Source of the DNA: Cellulophaga sp. BC115SP | GTDB lineage: Bacteria > Bacteroidota > Bacteroidia > Cytophagales > Spirosomataceae | Length of the DNA stretch: 64,000 bases | Direction: 5' to 3' | Assembly (NCBI RefSeq): GCF_009905545.1 | Contig: NZ_JAAALB010000019.1 | Span: forward strand, 1-64,000 | Shown: one piece after another, positions 31,754 through 40,566 of the stretch | Layout: each line of letters begins with the position of its first letter | How positions within the stretch are numbered: the first letter of the stretch is position 1 | Made by a program: the position numbers and the translations under genes | The notes under the pieces: generated by a model | Databases searched by the model: none | What the model was told of the DNA's origin: nothing | The model's input: only the letters and a program-made list of their open reading frames with translations

Positions 31754-34147
31754 TCAGTACTTAAACTGACTTTTACCACGTAAAATCATCCCTACAGAGG
31801 CAATAATCACCATGGTCGATGAGCTCATAGGCATCAGTATTGCAGCTACTACAGGATGCAAAGTACCAGAGGCAGCAAAGGTCAGACCGACAAAGTTGTA
31901 AATCAGCGATACCACAAAACTGAACTGTATCAAACGCAAGGCATATTTGCTGTACTTGAAAATAGCAGTAAACTTATGCAAAGAGTTCGCCTCCAAAATA
32001 CCGTCGCTTGATGGCGTAAAGTTGAGCGTATCGTCGGTGATAGCTATCCCAACATTAGATTGCTTCAAAGCTCCCGCGTCGTTGAGTCCATCGCCCACCA
32101 TGACTACTTTTTTGCCTTGAGCTTGTAGTTTTTTGATAAAATCAAGTTTTTCTTGTGGGGTACAATTAAACTTCAGGTTGTTTTCATCCGAGAACCAGCT
32201 TTTCAATTGATTACGCTCCGCTTCGTTGTCACCTGATAACAAATAGGTATGGTATGTTTTACTGAGTTCTCGAATTTGGCTCTCTATATCGGCACGATAA
32301 TGATTTGGTAACGAGTAATAGCCAATATACTCATGGTCGATTTTGAGATGGGCAACACTGGCATTAAAGCCTTTCTCAGGTTTTTTCCCGTCTGGATTCA
32401 CAAAGTCAAACGAACCTAATTTGATTTGGTGGTTCTCATACAATCCCTTCAAACCTTGCCCAGTGATTTCCTGAAAATTTTCTATTTCTAGAAAAGTAGG
32501 TTCAGGATACAGGTATTTGATTTTTTGTGAAATCGGGTGTGTCGAATTTCTTACCAAAGACGATACCAACATCTCCTCAAACTGGTTCAAAGGTCGCTGA
32601 CTATGAAAAGTTGGCAAACTTCTTTCAGAGGTTGTTAAGGTTCCTGTTTTATCAAAAACAATGGTATCACATTGTGCCATAGCCTCGATAATGTCAGCAT
32701 TTTTGAGATAAAAATTCTGTTTTCCCAAAATTCTCAAACCATTTCCCAAAGCAAAAGGATAACTCAACGACAACACACACGGACAAACTACAATCAGAAT
32801 AGCAGTAAAGGCATTGATTACTTTTGAAGGCTCGTGGAAATACCAATAGATAGAAACACAGGCAGCAATTGTCAATACTGAAATTGTATAGTATTTCCCT
32901 ACTAAATCAGAGAAAGTTTTGATTTTAGAATCTTGGCTTTTTTGAAAAGTATCATTATTCCACAATTGGGTCAAATAACTTTGAGATACCTCTTTCAATA
33001 CTTCCATTTCGAGTGTCTCCCCTACCTGACGACCGCCTGCATACAAGAAATCACCTACTTTTTTAGCTTCCAATGCAGATTCACCTGTTACGAAACTGTA
33101 ATCTATTTGTGCATTGCCTTTGTATAGAAATGAGTCAGCAGGGATGAGTTCGCCATTTCTTACGAGAATTTTATCCCCTTTTTTCAAAGCATTCAAAGAG
33201 ATGGGCTCTTCTTTTCCTTGAGTCAATCGAATAACAGCCAAAGGAAAATAGGATTTGTAATCCCTTTCAAACGACAAAAAACTATACGTTTTCTGCTGAA
33301 ACCATTTACCAATCAATAAAAAGAAAATCAAGCCTGATAAAGAATCAAAATAACCAGCTCCATTTAAAAAGATGACCTCATAAGTACCTCTAAAAAATGC
33401 GACCAAAATCCCGAGAAGAATCGGAAAGTCGATATTGATAATCCCTTTTCTCAGACTTTTATACACTGATACAAAATAATCTGAACCAGAATATGCCACC
33501 ACGGGAACTGACAATGCCATACTCAGAAATCCAAAAAGCTTTTTGTACATCATGTCATCCAAGCCTAAATATTCTGGAAAACTAAACAACATGATATTAC
33601 CTGCACAAAAACCTGCGACACCAATTTGCGTCAATAGTTTTTTGTAAGAAGGTTTGTTTTTTTCCTTCACCACGTCATTCAAACTAATCAGTGGTTCGTA
33701 GCCAAATGAAGTCAACATTTCGGCTAATTGGCGTAATGTGAGCTCTTCTGGATTGAAGGTAATCGCCACTTGTTTTTTCAAAAAATCAACTTTTGATTGC
33801 TTTACACCCGTATGAAGTTTGTACATATTCTCCAAGAGATACAAACAAGATGAACAGTGAATGGAAGGAATATAAAAGCTAATTTTGGCAATTTTGTCAC
33901 TTCTAAAGTCTAATAATTGATTGGTAATCTCGGTATTATCCAAAAACTCAAAATGAGCCATTTGCGGACTATTACCTGACATTTTTTCAATGTCATAGTA
34001 ATTACAAAGATTATTTTGGTCAAGTATTTCATAAACAGTTTTGCAACCTTCGCAGCAAAAGTTTTTCTCCTCGATATGTATGTGAGTGTCTGGGCAGTCG
34101 TTACCACAATGATAACACACCAGAGCCTCGTCAGTAAGCGTTTCCAT
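31754..34147 (-). CDS. ccoI: P1B-type ATPase for cbb3 oxidase copper delivery (CcoI/FixI)
   Basis: About 797 residues from Met8 (METLTDEALV); an upstream ATG at 34168 adds seven. The N-terminus has a Cys-rich metal-binding region (C18, C21, C25, C38, C39, C42, longest-frame numbers) typical of FixI and missing from CopA, then an HMA domain with C105/C108 (SIHCSSCLYLL). Catalytic motifs: TGES, the membrane CPC (IVVCPCVLSLSYPFAL), DKTGTLTTSERSL, THPIS and VGDGLNDAGAL. It supplies copper for the CuB centre of CcoN. It is divergent from the FNR-like regulator, with an FNR box in between. Confidence 0.93.
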   Translation of the reverse strand: METLTDEALVCYHCGNDCPDTHIHIEEKNFCCEGCKTVYEILDQNNLCNYYDIEKMSGNSPQMAHFEFLDNTEITNQLLDFRSDKIAKISFYIPSIHCSSCLYLLENMYKLHTGVKQSKVDFLKKQVAITFNPEELTLRQLAEMLTSFGYEPLISLNDVVKEKNKPSYKKLLTQIGVAGFCAGNIMLFSFPEYLGLDDMMYKKLFGFLSMALSVPVVAYSGSDYFVSVYKSLRKGIINIDFPILLGILVAFFRGTYEVIFLNGAGYFDSLSGLIFFLLIGKWFQQKTYSFLSFERDYKSYFPLAVIRLTQGKEEPISLNALKKGDKILVRNGELIPADSFLYKGNAQIDYSFVTGESALEAKKVGDFLYAGGRQVGETLEMEVLKEVSQSYLTQLWNNDTFQKSQDSKIKTFSDLVGKYYTISVLTIAACVSIYWYFHEPSKVINAFTAILIVVCPCVLSLSYPFALGNGLRILGKQNFYLKNADIIEAMAQCDTIVFDKTGTLTTSERSLPTFHSQRPLNQFEEMLVSSLVRNSTHPISQKIKYLYPEPTFLEIENFQEITGQGLKGLYENHQIKLGSFDFVNPDGKKPEKGFNASVAHLKIDHEYIGYYSLPNHYRADIESQIRELSKTYHTYLLSGDNEAERNQLKSWFSDENNLKFNCTPQEKLDFIKKLQAQGKKVVMVGDGLNDAGALKQSNVGIAITDDTLNFTPSSDGILEANSLHKFTAIFKYSKYALRLIQFSFVVSLIYNFVGLTFAASGTLHPVVAAILMPMSSSTMVIIASVGMILRGKSQFKY

Positions 34148-34265
34148 GGCCTCTACAATTTTTTCCAAAATTTGCCTTTGACCTCTGAAGTAAATATGAG
34201 TAAGGTGATGTCAAAAACTGATAAAACTCATATTTTCCGATACTGACCTTTTGCAACTTCGCAGA

Positions 34266-34279
34266 GTGATATTTATCAA
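34266..34279. promoter_or_regulatory. FNR-type box between ccoI and FNR-like gene
   Basis: GTGATATTTATCAA against the FNR consensus TTGAT-N4-ATCAA has one mismatch (core TGA-N6-TCA). It lies 17 bp upstream of the regulator's ATG and 118 bp upstream of the ccoI start, so it may serve autoregulation and/or control of ccoI. Confidence 0.6.
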
Positions 34280-34296
34280 TCTAATCAGTGTTATAT

Positions 34297-34998
34297 ATGA
34301 AACCGCAAGCTCCACATTGTCAAAGTTGCCAATTCAAAGATAGTTCACTCTTCAAGCAGTGCCATCTTCACGAGTTGGAAGAACTGAATGAAAGCAAATG
34401 CTTTAACTCCTATAAAAAAGGTCAGGTTATCTTTCATGAAGGAAATAGACCGCTGGGTATTTTCTGCGTATATGGCGGTAAGGTAAAGGTAAGTAGAATG
34501 GGCTCAGACGGAAAAGAGCAGATTATTAGACTTGCCAAAAAGGGAGATACCTTGGGTTATCGTTCGCTGATAGACAATACTAAATATACAGCTTCGGCTA
34601 TTGCTTTGGACGAAACAGAGGTTTGTTTTATTCCTGCAACAGAGTTCAATAAGTTGGTAGATGAAAACGTAAAAGTTTCGACCGATTTAATGAAAATGCT
34701 TGCTCGTGCTCTAGGAGATACACAAGATAAGTTGATTCATTTGGCGATGAAACCTGTGCGTGAGAGATTGGCAGAGGCATTATTATTACTCAAAAGTACT
34801 TATCAAGAAGAAGGCAAAACGCCCTTTTCGATCTCTATTTCGAGAGAAGATCTCTCATCGATTGTTGGCACTGCCAAAGAAACTGTCATTCGCTTTTTAT
34901 CAGAATTTAAAGAAGACGGCATTATTACAACGCATGGTAGTGAAATCACCATTTTGAACCCAGAGAAATTAGTAAAAATTAGTAGTATGTACGACTAA
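34297..34998 (+). CDS. Crp/Fnr family regulator, FNR-like
   Basis: 233 residues from the ATG at 34297; an upstream in-frame GTG (34288) would add three. The N-terminus PHCQSCQFKDSSLFKQC (C8, C11, C22) plus C110 in ETEVCFIP lies where FNR holds its [4Fe-4S] cluster (FNR C20/C23/C29/C122), but with a longer gap before the third Cys. Then come the cNMP-binding beta roll (about 30-145), a dimer helix and a winged HTH with recognition helix SSIVGTAKETVIRFLSEF, keeping the Glu and Arg that contact TTGAT boxes. It probably senses oxygen and activates the cco genes. An FNR box precedes its own gene. Confidence 0.88.
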   Translation: MKPQAPHCQSCQFKDSSLFKQCHLHELEELNESKCFNSYKKGQVIFHEGNRPLGIFCVYGGKVKVSRMGSDGKEQIIRLAKKGDTLGYRSLIDNTKYTASAIALDETEVCFIPATEFNKLVDENVKVSTDLMKMLARALGDTQDKLIHLAMKPVRERLAEALLLLKSTYQEEGKTPFSISISREDLSSIVGTAKETVIRFLSEFKEDGIITTHGSEITILNPEKLVKISSMYD

Positions 34999-35018
34999 TT
35001 TTTATGTCAGCTTGCCCA

Positions 35019-35032
35019 GTGACTATTATCAT
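35019..35032 (+). promoter_or_regulatory. weak FNR-type site upstream of cNMP-fold gene
   Basis: GTGACTATTATCAT keeps TGA-N6-TCA and matches 7 of 10 consensus positions. It lies 55 bp upstream of the start at 35088. Confidence 0.4.
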
Positions 35033-35087
35033 TTCAGGGGCTTGCAATCTCGCCTAACTTAGCCAACTCATAGCAAGCAAAGAAACA

Positions 35088-35453
35088 ATGAGAGAAACGG
35101 AACGTAAAATTTTAGCGAGTGGTATAGAATTAAGTTTCAAAGAAGGTGAGTATTTGTATAGAAAAGGACAAGATGCCGAATTTGTATTTTATCTGAAAGA
35201 TGGTGCTTTTGAACTTCGAGATGAACATAACAAACCCATTGTTATCGATGGATTTAGGTGCTTCTTGGGATTGGAAGAAATGCTCTCAGATAAAAAACAT
35301 CGATATGGCGTTAAGGTTCTTTCCAATGCACATGTACTTGTTTTTGAAAAATCCTTACTCAATACCCTTATCTATGAATACGAATTGGCCCAAAGATATT
35401 TTATGCTCAAAATGTGTGATTATCTGGCCTTTCATGAGAAAGTGTATGAATAA
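35088..35453 (+). CDS. cyclic-nucleotide-binding-fold protein without DNA-binding domain
   Basis: 121 residues. It spans just the beta-roll sensor domain of the Crp/Fnr family: FKEGEYLYRKGQDAEFVFYL (the usual 'G..i...Gd....fyl..G' pattern), GAFELRDEHNKPIVI, GLEEMLSDKKHRYGVKVL, NAHVLVFEKSLL, and then the start of the dimerisation helix (YELAQRYFMLKMCDYLAF). There is no helix-turn-helix. It follows the FNR-like gene after 89 bp on the same strand and may modulate that regulator, or be a free-standing sensor. Function unproven. Confidence 0.72.
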   Translation: MRETERKILASGIELSFKEGEYLYRKGQDAEFVFYLKDGAFELRDEHNKPIVIDGFRCFLGLEEMLSDKKHRYGVKVLSNAHVLVFEKSLLNTLIYEYELAQRYFMLKMCDYLAFHEKVYE

Positions 35454-35561
35454 AACTTTCGATATAAAATTAGCAGAAAACTAGGTTAGCTTTGGCAATT
35501 GACCATCTTTAGGATTTTGTCATGACGAATTTTAATCTTTTTAGCGTGACTGCTTTCATTC

Positions 35562-35587
35562 AAAAACATGACAATTGTCATGTTTTT
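35562..35587 (+). promoter_or_regulatory. 26-bp perfect palindrome with Crp/Fnr-type core
   Basis: AAAAACATGACAA joined to its reverse complement. The centre TGACAATTGTCA (35569-35580) fits TGA-N6-TCA, so it may be a Crp/Fnr-family operator for uspA. The flanking A- and T-runs also make it a possible terminator for the gene ending at 35453. A second palindrome, TATATCA-A-TGATATA, follows at 35615-35629. Nothing else is seen in 35454-35910 apart from a TTAGGC-rich stretch near 35660-35700. Confidence 0.5.
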
Positions 35588-35910
35588 AATACCAGAAAAA
35601 CGGCAACTTTACCGTATATCAATGATATATTAGTAGCAAAGTTCTAAGGCAAAATAAGATTGCATTAGGACGCTTTAGGCTGTAAGCCTTAGGCAGCAGG
35701 CATAAATGTTTATATTACACTCTTAAACTTTTATTCTTCTGCGTAATGCTTAAAGTCTACGGCGGGTGAAATTAATAATATCCCTACGAGTTTACTTTGA
35801 TTAGTATCCTACTGATTGTGAGTATCTTCAAACAACGGGTAATTATTAATTAATAACTTCTTCTTACTAAAATCAAGTTTATGTTTTTCCATTAAATCTA
35901 TAAAAAAGTC

Positions 35911-36738
35911 ATGAAAAAGATACTCGTGCCTACTGATTTCTCTGAACTATCGTTAGCAGCATTAGATGTAGCAGCCATGTTTGCTCGTGCAACCTCGGCA
36001 GAAATTGTTCTATATCACAAAGATTTTATTATTCTTCCAAACATAGATTTTATTGAAGCGCCCATTACGACCTACGATGTAGAAACCAATGAAGCGATTC
36101 ATAATCAAACGCAAAAGCAATTGGAAGACATCATCCAGTCGCCTAAATACGACGGAATCAGCATTGTAGTGTACAATACAGATGACTATGAGGAACTGGG
36201 CGAGGCGATTTCTGAAAGAACCGATATTGACCTAATCGTTATGGGTTCTGAAGGCGCCACTGGCTGGAAAGAGTTTTTGGACGGTTCCAATTCTGAAAGT
36301 GTGGTAAGACATGCACATTGCCCTGTTTTGGTTATCAAAGAGCCGATTTCGACATTCTACCCACGCAAGGTAATGTTTGCTGTCGATTTTGAAACGCCTT
36401 TTGATGATAAACTCATTAAGACTTTAAGCCATGAAATTGAACAAACATACGTGGTTTATGTGAACTCTTCAGATGGTTTTGAAGATACCAGAACCATCAA
36501 TGAGAAGATGGCAGCTTTTGAGAAGGAGCATAATCTTACCGACCATGAGTTTGTGATTTACAACGACTACAGCGCAAGTAATGGCGTAATTCATGCGGCC
36601 GAAGATTTACAAGCTGATCTCATCGTCATGTCGACTAAAGCTCGTTCTGGACTGAGTCATTTCTTATTTGGTAGCGTAACCGAAACGGTAATCAACCACT
36701 CAAGCATTCCTGTACTTGCCACTTTAGCAAAACATTAA
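35911..36738 (+). CDS. universal stress protein with two UspA domains
   Basis: 275 residues, two UspA folds in tandem (about 1-145 and 150-275). Each ends with the ATP-binding signature: GSEGATGWKEFLDGSNSESV in the first and STKARSGLSHFLFGSVTETV in the second. The N-terminus MKKILVPTDFSELSLAALD is canonical. The protein is cytoplasmic and usually induced by stress or oxygen limitation; its place next to FNR-like genes and a candidate Crp/Fnr site supports that here. Confidence 0.92.
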   Translation: MKKILVPTDFSELSLAALDVAAMFARATSAEIVLYHKDFIILPNIDFIEAPITTYDVETNEAIHNQTQKQLEDIIQSPKYDGISIVVYNTDDYEELGEAISERTDIDLIVMGSEGATGWKEFLDGSNSESVVRHAHCPVLVIKEPISTFYPRKVMFAVDFETPFDDKLIKTLSHEIEQTYVVYVNSSDGFEDTRTINEKMAAFEKEHNLTDHEFVIYNDYSASNGVIHAAEDLQADLIVMSTKARSGLSHFLFGSVTETVINHSSIPVLATLAKH

Positions 36739-36926
36739 TTAAACCGTTAGACGTTCTTTTTGTCGAATCAATGAAATTCCTGGAATGGCAATTCGGCAAA
36801 CACGAATGGTACTTGATATCAGGATTTTACCAACAATTTAATAGCTCAGGCTACTGAAATATTCTTTTGAAAAATCACAAACTGATATTCAATTTTTGAA
36901 TTTATGTAGTCATGAGCCATGAAAAA

Positions 36927-36951
36927 GGCGTAGAAACCGTGTTTCTACGCC
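36927..36951. terminator. bidirectional terminator between uspA-like and REC-CRP genes
   Basis: Perfect 11-bp stem GGCGTAGAAAC (36927-36937) / GTTTCTACGCC (36941-36951), loop CGT, followed by T-rich TAATTTTTT and preceded by A-rich DNA. It lies between convergent genes. Confidence 0.75.
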
Positions 36952-36975
36952 TAATTTTTTGCTTGAAGTCCTCTC

Positions 36976-38037
36976 CTAATTTCTTAAATTAGCCAACTTC
37001 TTCTCGTCGATAATCGTAATTTCACTACCGCTAATTTCGATTAGTTTATCGGCTTTAAATTCACTCAGTGTTCGAATCAGTGACTCTGTGGCTGTACCCA
37101 CAATGGACGCCAAATCGTCTCTCGAAATTTTCATGGTAAATTTCGTACTTTCTTCTGCCTTATACTTTTTCTGTAACAACAGAAGACCGTCTGCCACACG
37201 CTTGCGAAGAGAATTGTATGCCATGCCTAATAAATATGTCTCTTTATCGGCAATATTATTAGCTAACAATTTGATGAATTTATTGGCAACTTGCTGATTT
37301 TTAGATAAAAGCTCCATAAAATCACCTCTTGGAATACCGATAATTTGTGAGTCTTCCAATGCCTCTGCTGTTTCTTGATAATCTGTATTTTCGATGATAG
37401 CAATATGACCAAAGAAATCGCCTTCATTGTAAAGCCCCGTCACAAATTCTTTTCCATCACGGTTGGTTTTGTAGGTCTTAATTTTTCCAGATTTTAAGAA
37501 ATAAAACTTAATAGGCTCGTCTCCTTCAGAATAGACAATTTGTTTTTTCTTCAAAGTGGATACCTTTCTATCGGACGATAAATCTGTTAAATCTCGGTAT
37601 TTGTTCGCTTCCGAATAGAGTTCTTCCAAATGCTCGTGAGCCACTTTTCCTGCTCCATGCAAAAGTTGTTCAACTTTTTTCAAACGACTTTCGATCGCAT
37701 TCAATAATTCGATTTCATGAAAAGGCTTTGTCAGATAGTCATCTGCGCCCATTTCCATTCCTTTTCTAAAGTCAGTTCTTTCTGTTTTAGCAGTCAAGAA
37801 AATAAATGGAATCCCTTGTAGATCAGGATTTTGATTAAAAATATGTAATACTCCATAACCGTCAAGCACAGGCATCATAATATCACAAATGACAATATCA
37901 GGACGACTTTGAATGGCTTTTTCAACTCCATCTTTACCATTAACTGCGGTAATTACTTCGTAGTTGGCCAATTCGAGAATCTCGGCGGTGGTTTCTCTGA
38001 TGTCATCGCTGTCTTCGATAAGTAATATCTTCTTCAT
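36976..38037 (-). CDS. response regulator: receiver domain fused to CRP/FNR-type regulator
   Basis: 353 residues from Met at 38037 (MKKILLIEDSDDIR); the longest frame adds 12. An N-terminal CheY-like receiver (1-120) with acidic pair E8/D9, phospho-Asp D52 (IVICDIMMP), a Thr and Lys at LTAKTER and the KPF motif. A coiled linker (about 120-150) leads to a cNMP-binding beta roll (about 155-270) and winged HTH, recognition helix SIVGTATESLIRTLSEF, which keeps the same Glu...Arg as the FNR-like protein at 34.3 kb. The cognate kinase is probably the PAS kinase 145 bp upstream on the same strand. No Cys cluster, so it depends on phosphorylation. Confidence 0.92.
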   Translation of the reverse strand: MKKILLIEDSDDIRETTAEILELANYEVITAVNGKDGVEKAIQSRPDIVICDIMMPVLDGYGVLHIFNQNPDLQGIPFIFLTAKTERTDFRKGMEMGADDYLTKPFHEIELLNAIESRLKKVEQLLHGAGKVAHEHLEELYSEANKYRDLTDLSSDRKVSTLKKKQIVYSEGDEPIKFYFLKSGKIKTYKTNRDGKEFVTGLYNEGDFFGHIAIIENTDYQETAEALEDSQIIGIPRGDFMELLSKNQQVANKFIKLLANNIADKETYLLGMAYNSLRKRVADGLLLLQKKYKAEESTKFTMKISRDDLASIVGTATESLIRTLSEFKADKLIEISGSEITIIDEKKLANLRN

Positions 38038-38181
38038 AAAGTTTAATTGTTGTGTTAAGACAAGTTTTAACAAATGATTTTTATTGAATATTGAGGTAAA
38101 TCTGTGTTAGTACTGAACGATGAATCGCGAATGTGGCGTTTTAGTCATCCTCCGCTTTGTGTGACTCTTTTGAAGGCTAAA

Positions 38182-39783
38182 TCAAGCCAAATCCAACTGC
38201 ACAGTCACCGTTGTACCTTCATTGAGTTTACTCGAAATACTCACTTTTCCTCCAAGCAACTCTGTATATTTGGCAACGATATGTAGACCCAATCCAGTAC
38301 CTTGAATATTAGTAACATTTACACCTCTAAAGAAGCGGTCAAACAAATGTTTTTGGTCTTCCTCAGATATACCAATACCTTCGTCTTGTACACTTAAGAC
38401 AAAATGAGAAGGCATTTTTTGTGTTCGAATTGTAATACACGAGCTCTCTCCTGAAAATTTAACGGCATTGGAACACAAGTTGATGATGATTTTTCTCAGC
38501 AAAGATTTATCCGTAAGAAGTTCTGTTTCCCCCGAGTGCTCAAAACGTAGATTTTGATTTTTCTTCAGCAAATTGCTCACGTCTGCCAAGGTATCATTTA
38601 CCAACTCAGGAATTTCAACATAGGCTAAATGTGCCTCAATTTTTCCTTCTTCAAGTTTTCCTACTGACAAAAATTCTTCTAAAATATCTGTCAAATTACT
38701 TACAGCCGATTTTATTCGGTGAATATGCTTCTCGCGCTTTTCTTGGTCTTCAGTTTTGGGATATTTAGAAATTAAAGAGGCTGAGGATAAGATAGCGGTC
38801 AGTGGTGTTCTAAATTCGTGAGAAGCCATAGCCACAAAACGAGACTTTAGTTCGCCCAATTCTTTTTCTTTACTCAGTGCCAATTCGAGCTCTTGCTTCG
38901 ACTCTTCCAAGTCCTTGAGTGTTTCTACCAACGCATTTGTCCGATTCATGACCTCCTGCTCGAGACTCTCATTGAGTTTTTTTATCTCTTGGTTTTTCAG
39001 AATCATCTCCATTTCGATTTTCTTCTTGTACGTAATATCGTTGATAAAGGAGATAAAATATTGATTACCATTTTGCTCAAAAAAACTCAAACTGATTTCT
39101 ACCGAAAACAAGGTGCCATCTTTTTTACGGGCTTTCAAATCCAAGCCAATACCCATTGGACGAATTTGAGGTTTGTGTAAATACTTTTCGGTGTGTTGAC
39201 GATGGGTACCTGCCAATGCCGTCGGAAGTAACGTTTCAATAGGCATACCAATAAGCTCATTGGAATCATACCCAAAAAGCGCATTAGCAAATCGATTGGT
39301 TAAGACGATTTTACTACTTTTATCCATCATCACAATGCCCATTGCAGCGTGCATGAACAAAGCCTCAAAACGAGCCTCTCCTTCAGAAAATTGAATCTGC
39401 GTATGTTTTTCCGCTTGAATATCGGACAGATTAACCAACCAATGCCCCTTAGCAGTATCTGGTTCTTGAAGTAACTTTACCTGAATGCGTCCCCAAAATT
39501 TAGTACCACTCGGACTCGTAAAACTGTCGTCAATACAAAATTCAGCTGAAGTTTTTAGATGTTCTGAAACCTGAAGTTCCCACTGAATGAGACTTTCATT
39601 GTTGCGAAGTCCTTCCAAGAAAAAGTTATTGGCTTGCTCCAGATTTTCTAACTCAAACATTTTTAGCCCTGTCTTGTTGAGATAGATAAACTTATGCGTA
39701 TCTGGATTGTAGATTCCAACAAATAGCGGGCTATTCTCCAAAGCAACGTGACAAAGTTGTTGGTCTAAGGAAGTACAGTTCAT
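38182..39783 (-). CDS. PAS-domain sensor histidine kinase
   Basis: 533 residues, no membrane segment. PAS-like domain 1 (about 10-130), PAS domain 2 with PAC (about 137-255, e.g. GIVMMDKSSKIVLTNRFANA and GLDLKARKKDGTLFSVEISL), coiled-coil (about 256-308), HisKA with H322 (MASHEFRTPLTAIL), and HATPase with GTGLGLHIVAKYTELLGG. It resembles FixL-type kinases in layout, though I cannot claim a haem in the PAS domain. It lies directly upstream of the receiver-CRP gene on the same strand, which is its probable partner, giving a two-component relay tied to the low-oxygen island. Confidence 0.92.
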   Translation of the reverse strand: MNCTSLDQQLCHVALENSPLFVGIYNPDTHKFIYLNKTGLKMFELENLEQANNFFLEGLRNNESLIQWELQVSEHLKTSAEFCIDDSFTSPSGTKFWGRIQVKLLQEPDTAKGHWLVNLSDIQAEKHTQIQFSEGEARFEALFMHAAMGIVMMDKSSKIVLTNRFANALFGYDSNELIGMPIETLLPTALAGTHRQHTEKYLHKPQIRPMGIGLDLKARKKDGTLFSVEISLSFFEQNGNQYFISFINDITYKKKIEMEMILKNQEIKKLNESLEQEVMNRTNALVETLKDLEESKQELELALSKEKELGELKSRFVAMASHEFRTPLTAILSSASLISKYPKTEDQEKREKHIHRIKSAVSNLTDILEEFLSVGKLEEGKIEAHLAYVEIPELVNDTLADVSNLLKKNQNLRFEHSGETELLTDKSLLRKIIINLCSNAVKFSGESSCITIRTQKMPSHFVLSVQDEGIGISEEDQKHLFDRFFRGVNVTNIQGTGLGLHIVAKYTELLGGKVSISSKLNEGTTVTVQLDLA

Positions 39784-39968
39784 AGGTATTATGGCTTTGT
39801 TTCGTCATAAATGATACTTTACTCTACGTAAATTCTTCATTTTGCGGGGAGAATCGTTTATGAGAAGGTATCTGTCAAAAATAGTCGATTTGAATAAATT
39901 TTAGTTCTTCGATTTTTCAAATCATTCTGGGTAAATTTACATGATAATGCCGATATTTTCCTGAAAAA

Positions 39969-40550
39969 ATGAAAAAAATCACCTTCTTTACTTCTTGTGT
40001 TGCAACCTTATTGTCAGGAATGCTTTGTTATGTTTTTTGGAACGAACATCAAGAAGAACGCTTTATCCAAGAAAATCTCAAGAATGCCTTAACTGATCTG
40101 TCTAAAACTACTTCAGCGAAATCAGATTCTTGCCTGTGGTTATGGTACTCTAACACTACGCTTTATAAGGTATTTGTGGATAAAAAAGGTAATGCTACTA
40201 TTAGTTATGGTTCGAGGAAATGGCAACGAAAAATTAACAGTATTTCTACAAAAATGTACTTTGTGGATGGCGATTTCAATTTGAATAATTCGCCAGAAAT
40301 ATATCTGTTTGGACTCACCTCCAAAGGATACGTCGTTCAAGCTTTTGAATTACAGCAAGAACAGTTACATCCGTTTGCCTTGCCTCCGCTCATGGGGACA
40401 AACCTTTTTGGTTATCGTGGTAATGATTCCTTATATTTTGAGAAAAACCTTTTGGTACGTCAATTCCTAACGAATTATGGTCAAAAAGTCTGCTATTACG
40501 AACTTATGCCTAACTTGCAGTACGAACTTCGACTAACAAAAACTCTTTAA
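39969..40550 (+). CDS. hypothetical protein with N-terminal membrane anchor, 193 aa
   Basis: Not recognised. Residues 4-25 form a signal or anchor helix (ITFFTSCVATLLSGMLCYVF), then a soluble region with KNALTDLSKTTSAKSDSCLW, FVDGDFNLNNSPEIYLFGLT and other short strands that could be beta-propeller-like. It starts divergently from the PAS kinase and runs into a GNAT gene after 16 bp, so the two probably share a transcript. Confidence 0.55.
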   Translation: MKKITFFTSCVATLLSGMLCYVFWNEHQEERFIQENLKNALTDLSKTTSAKSDSCLWLWYSNTTLYKVFVDKKGNATISYGSRKWQRKINSISTKMYFVDGDFNLNNSPEIYLFGLTSKGYVVQAFELQQEQLHPFALPPLMGTNLFGYRGNDSLYFEKNLLVRQFLTNYGQKVCYYELMPNLQYELRLTKTL

Positions 40551-40566
40551 TACTTCATCAAAAATT

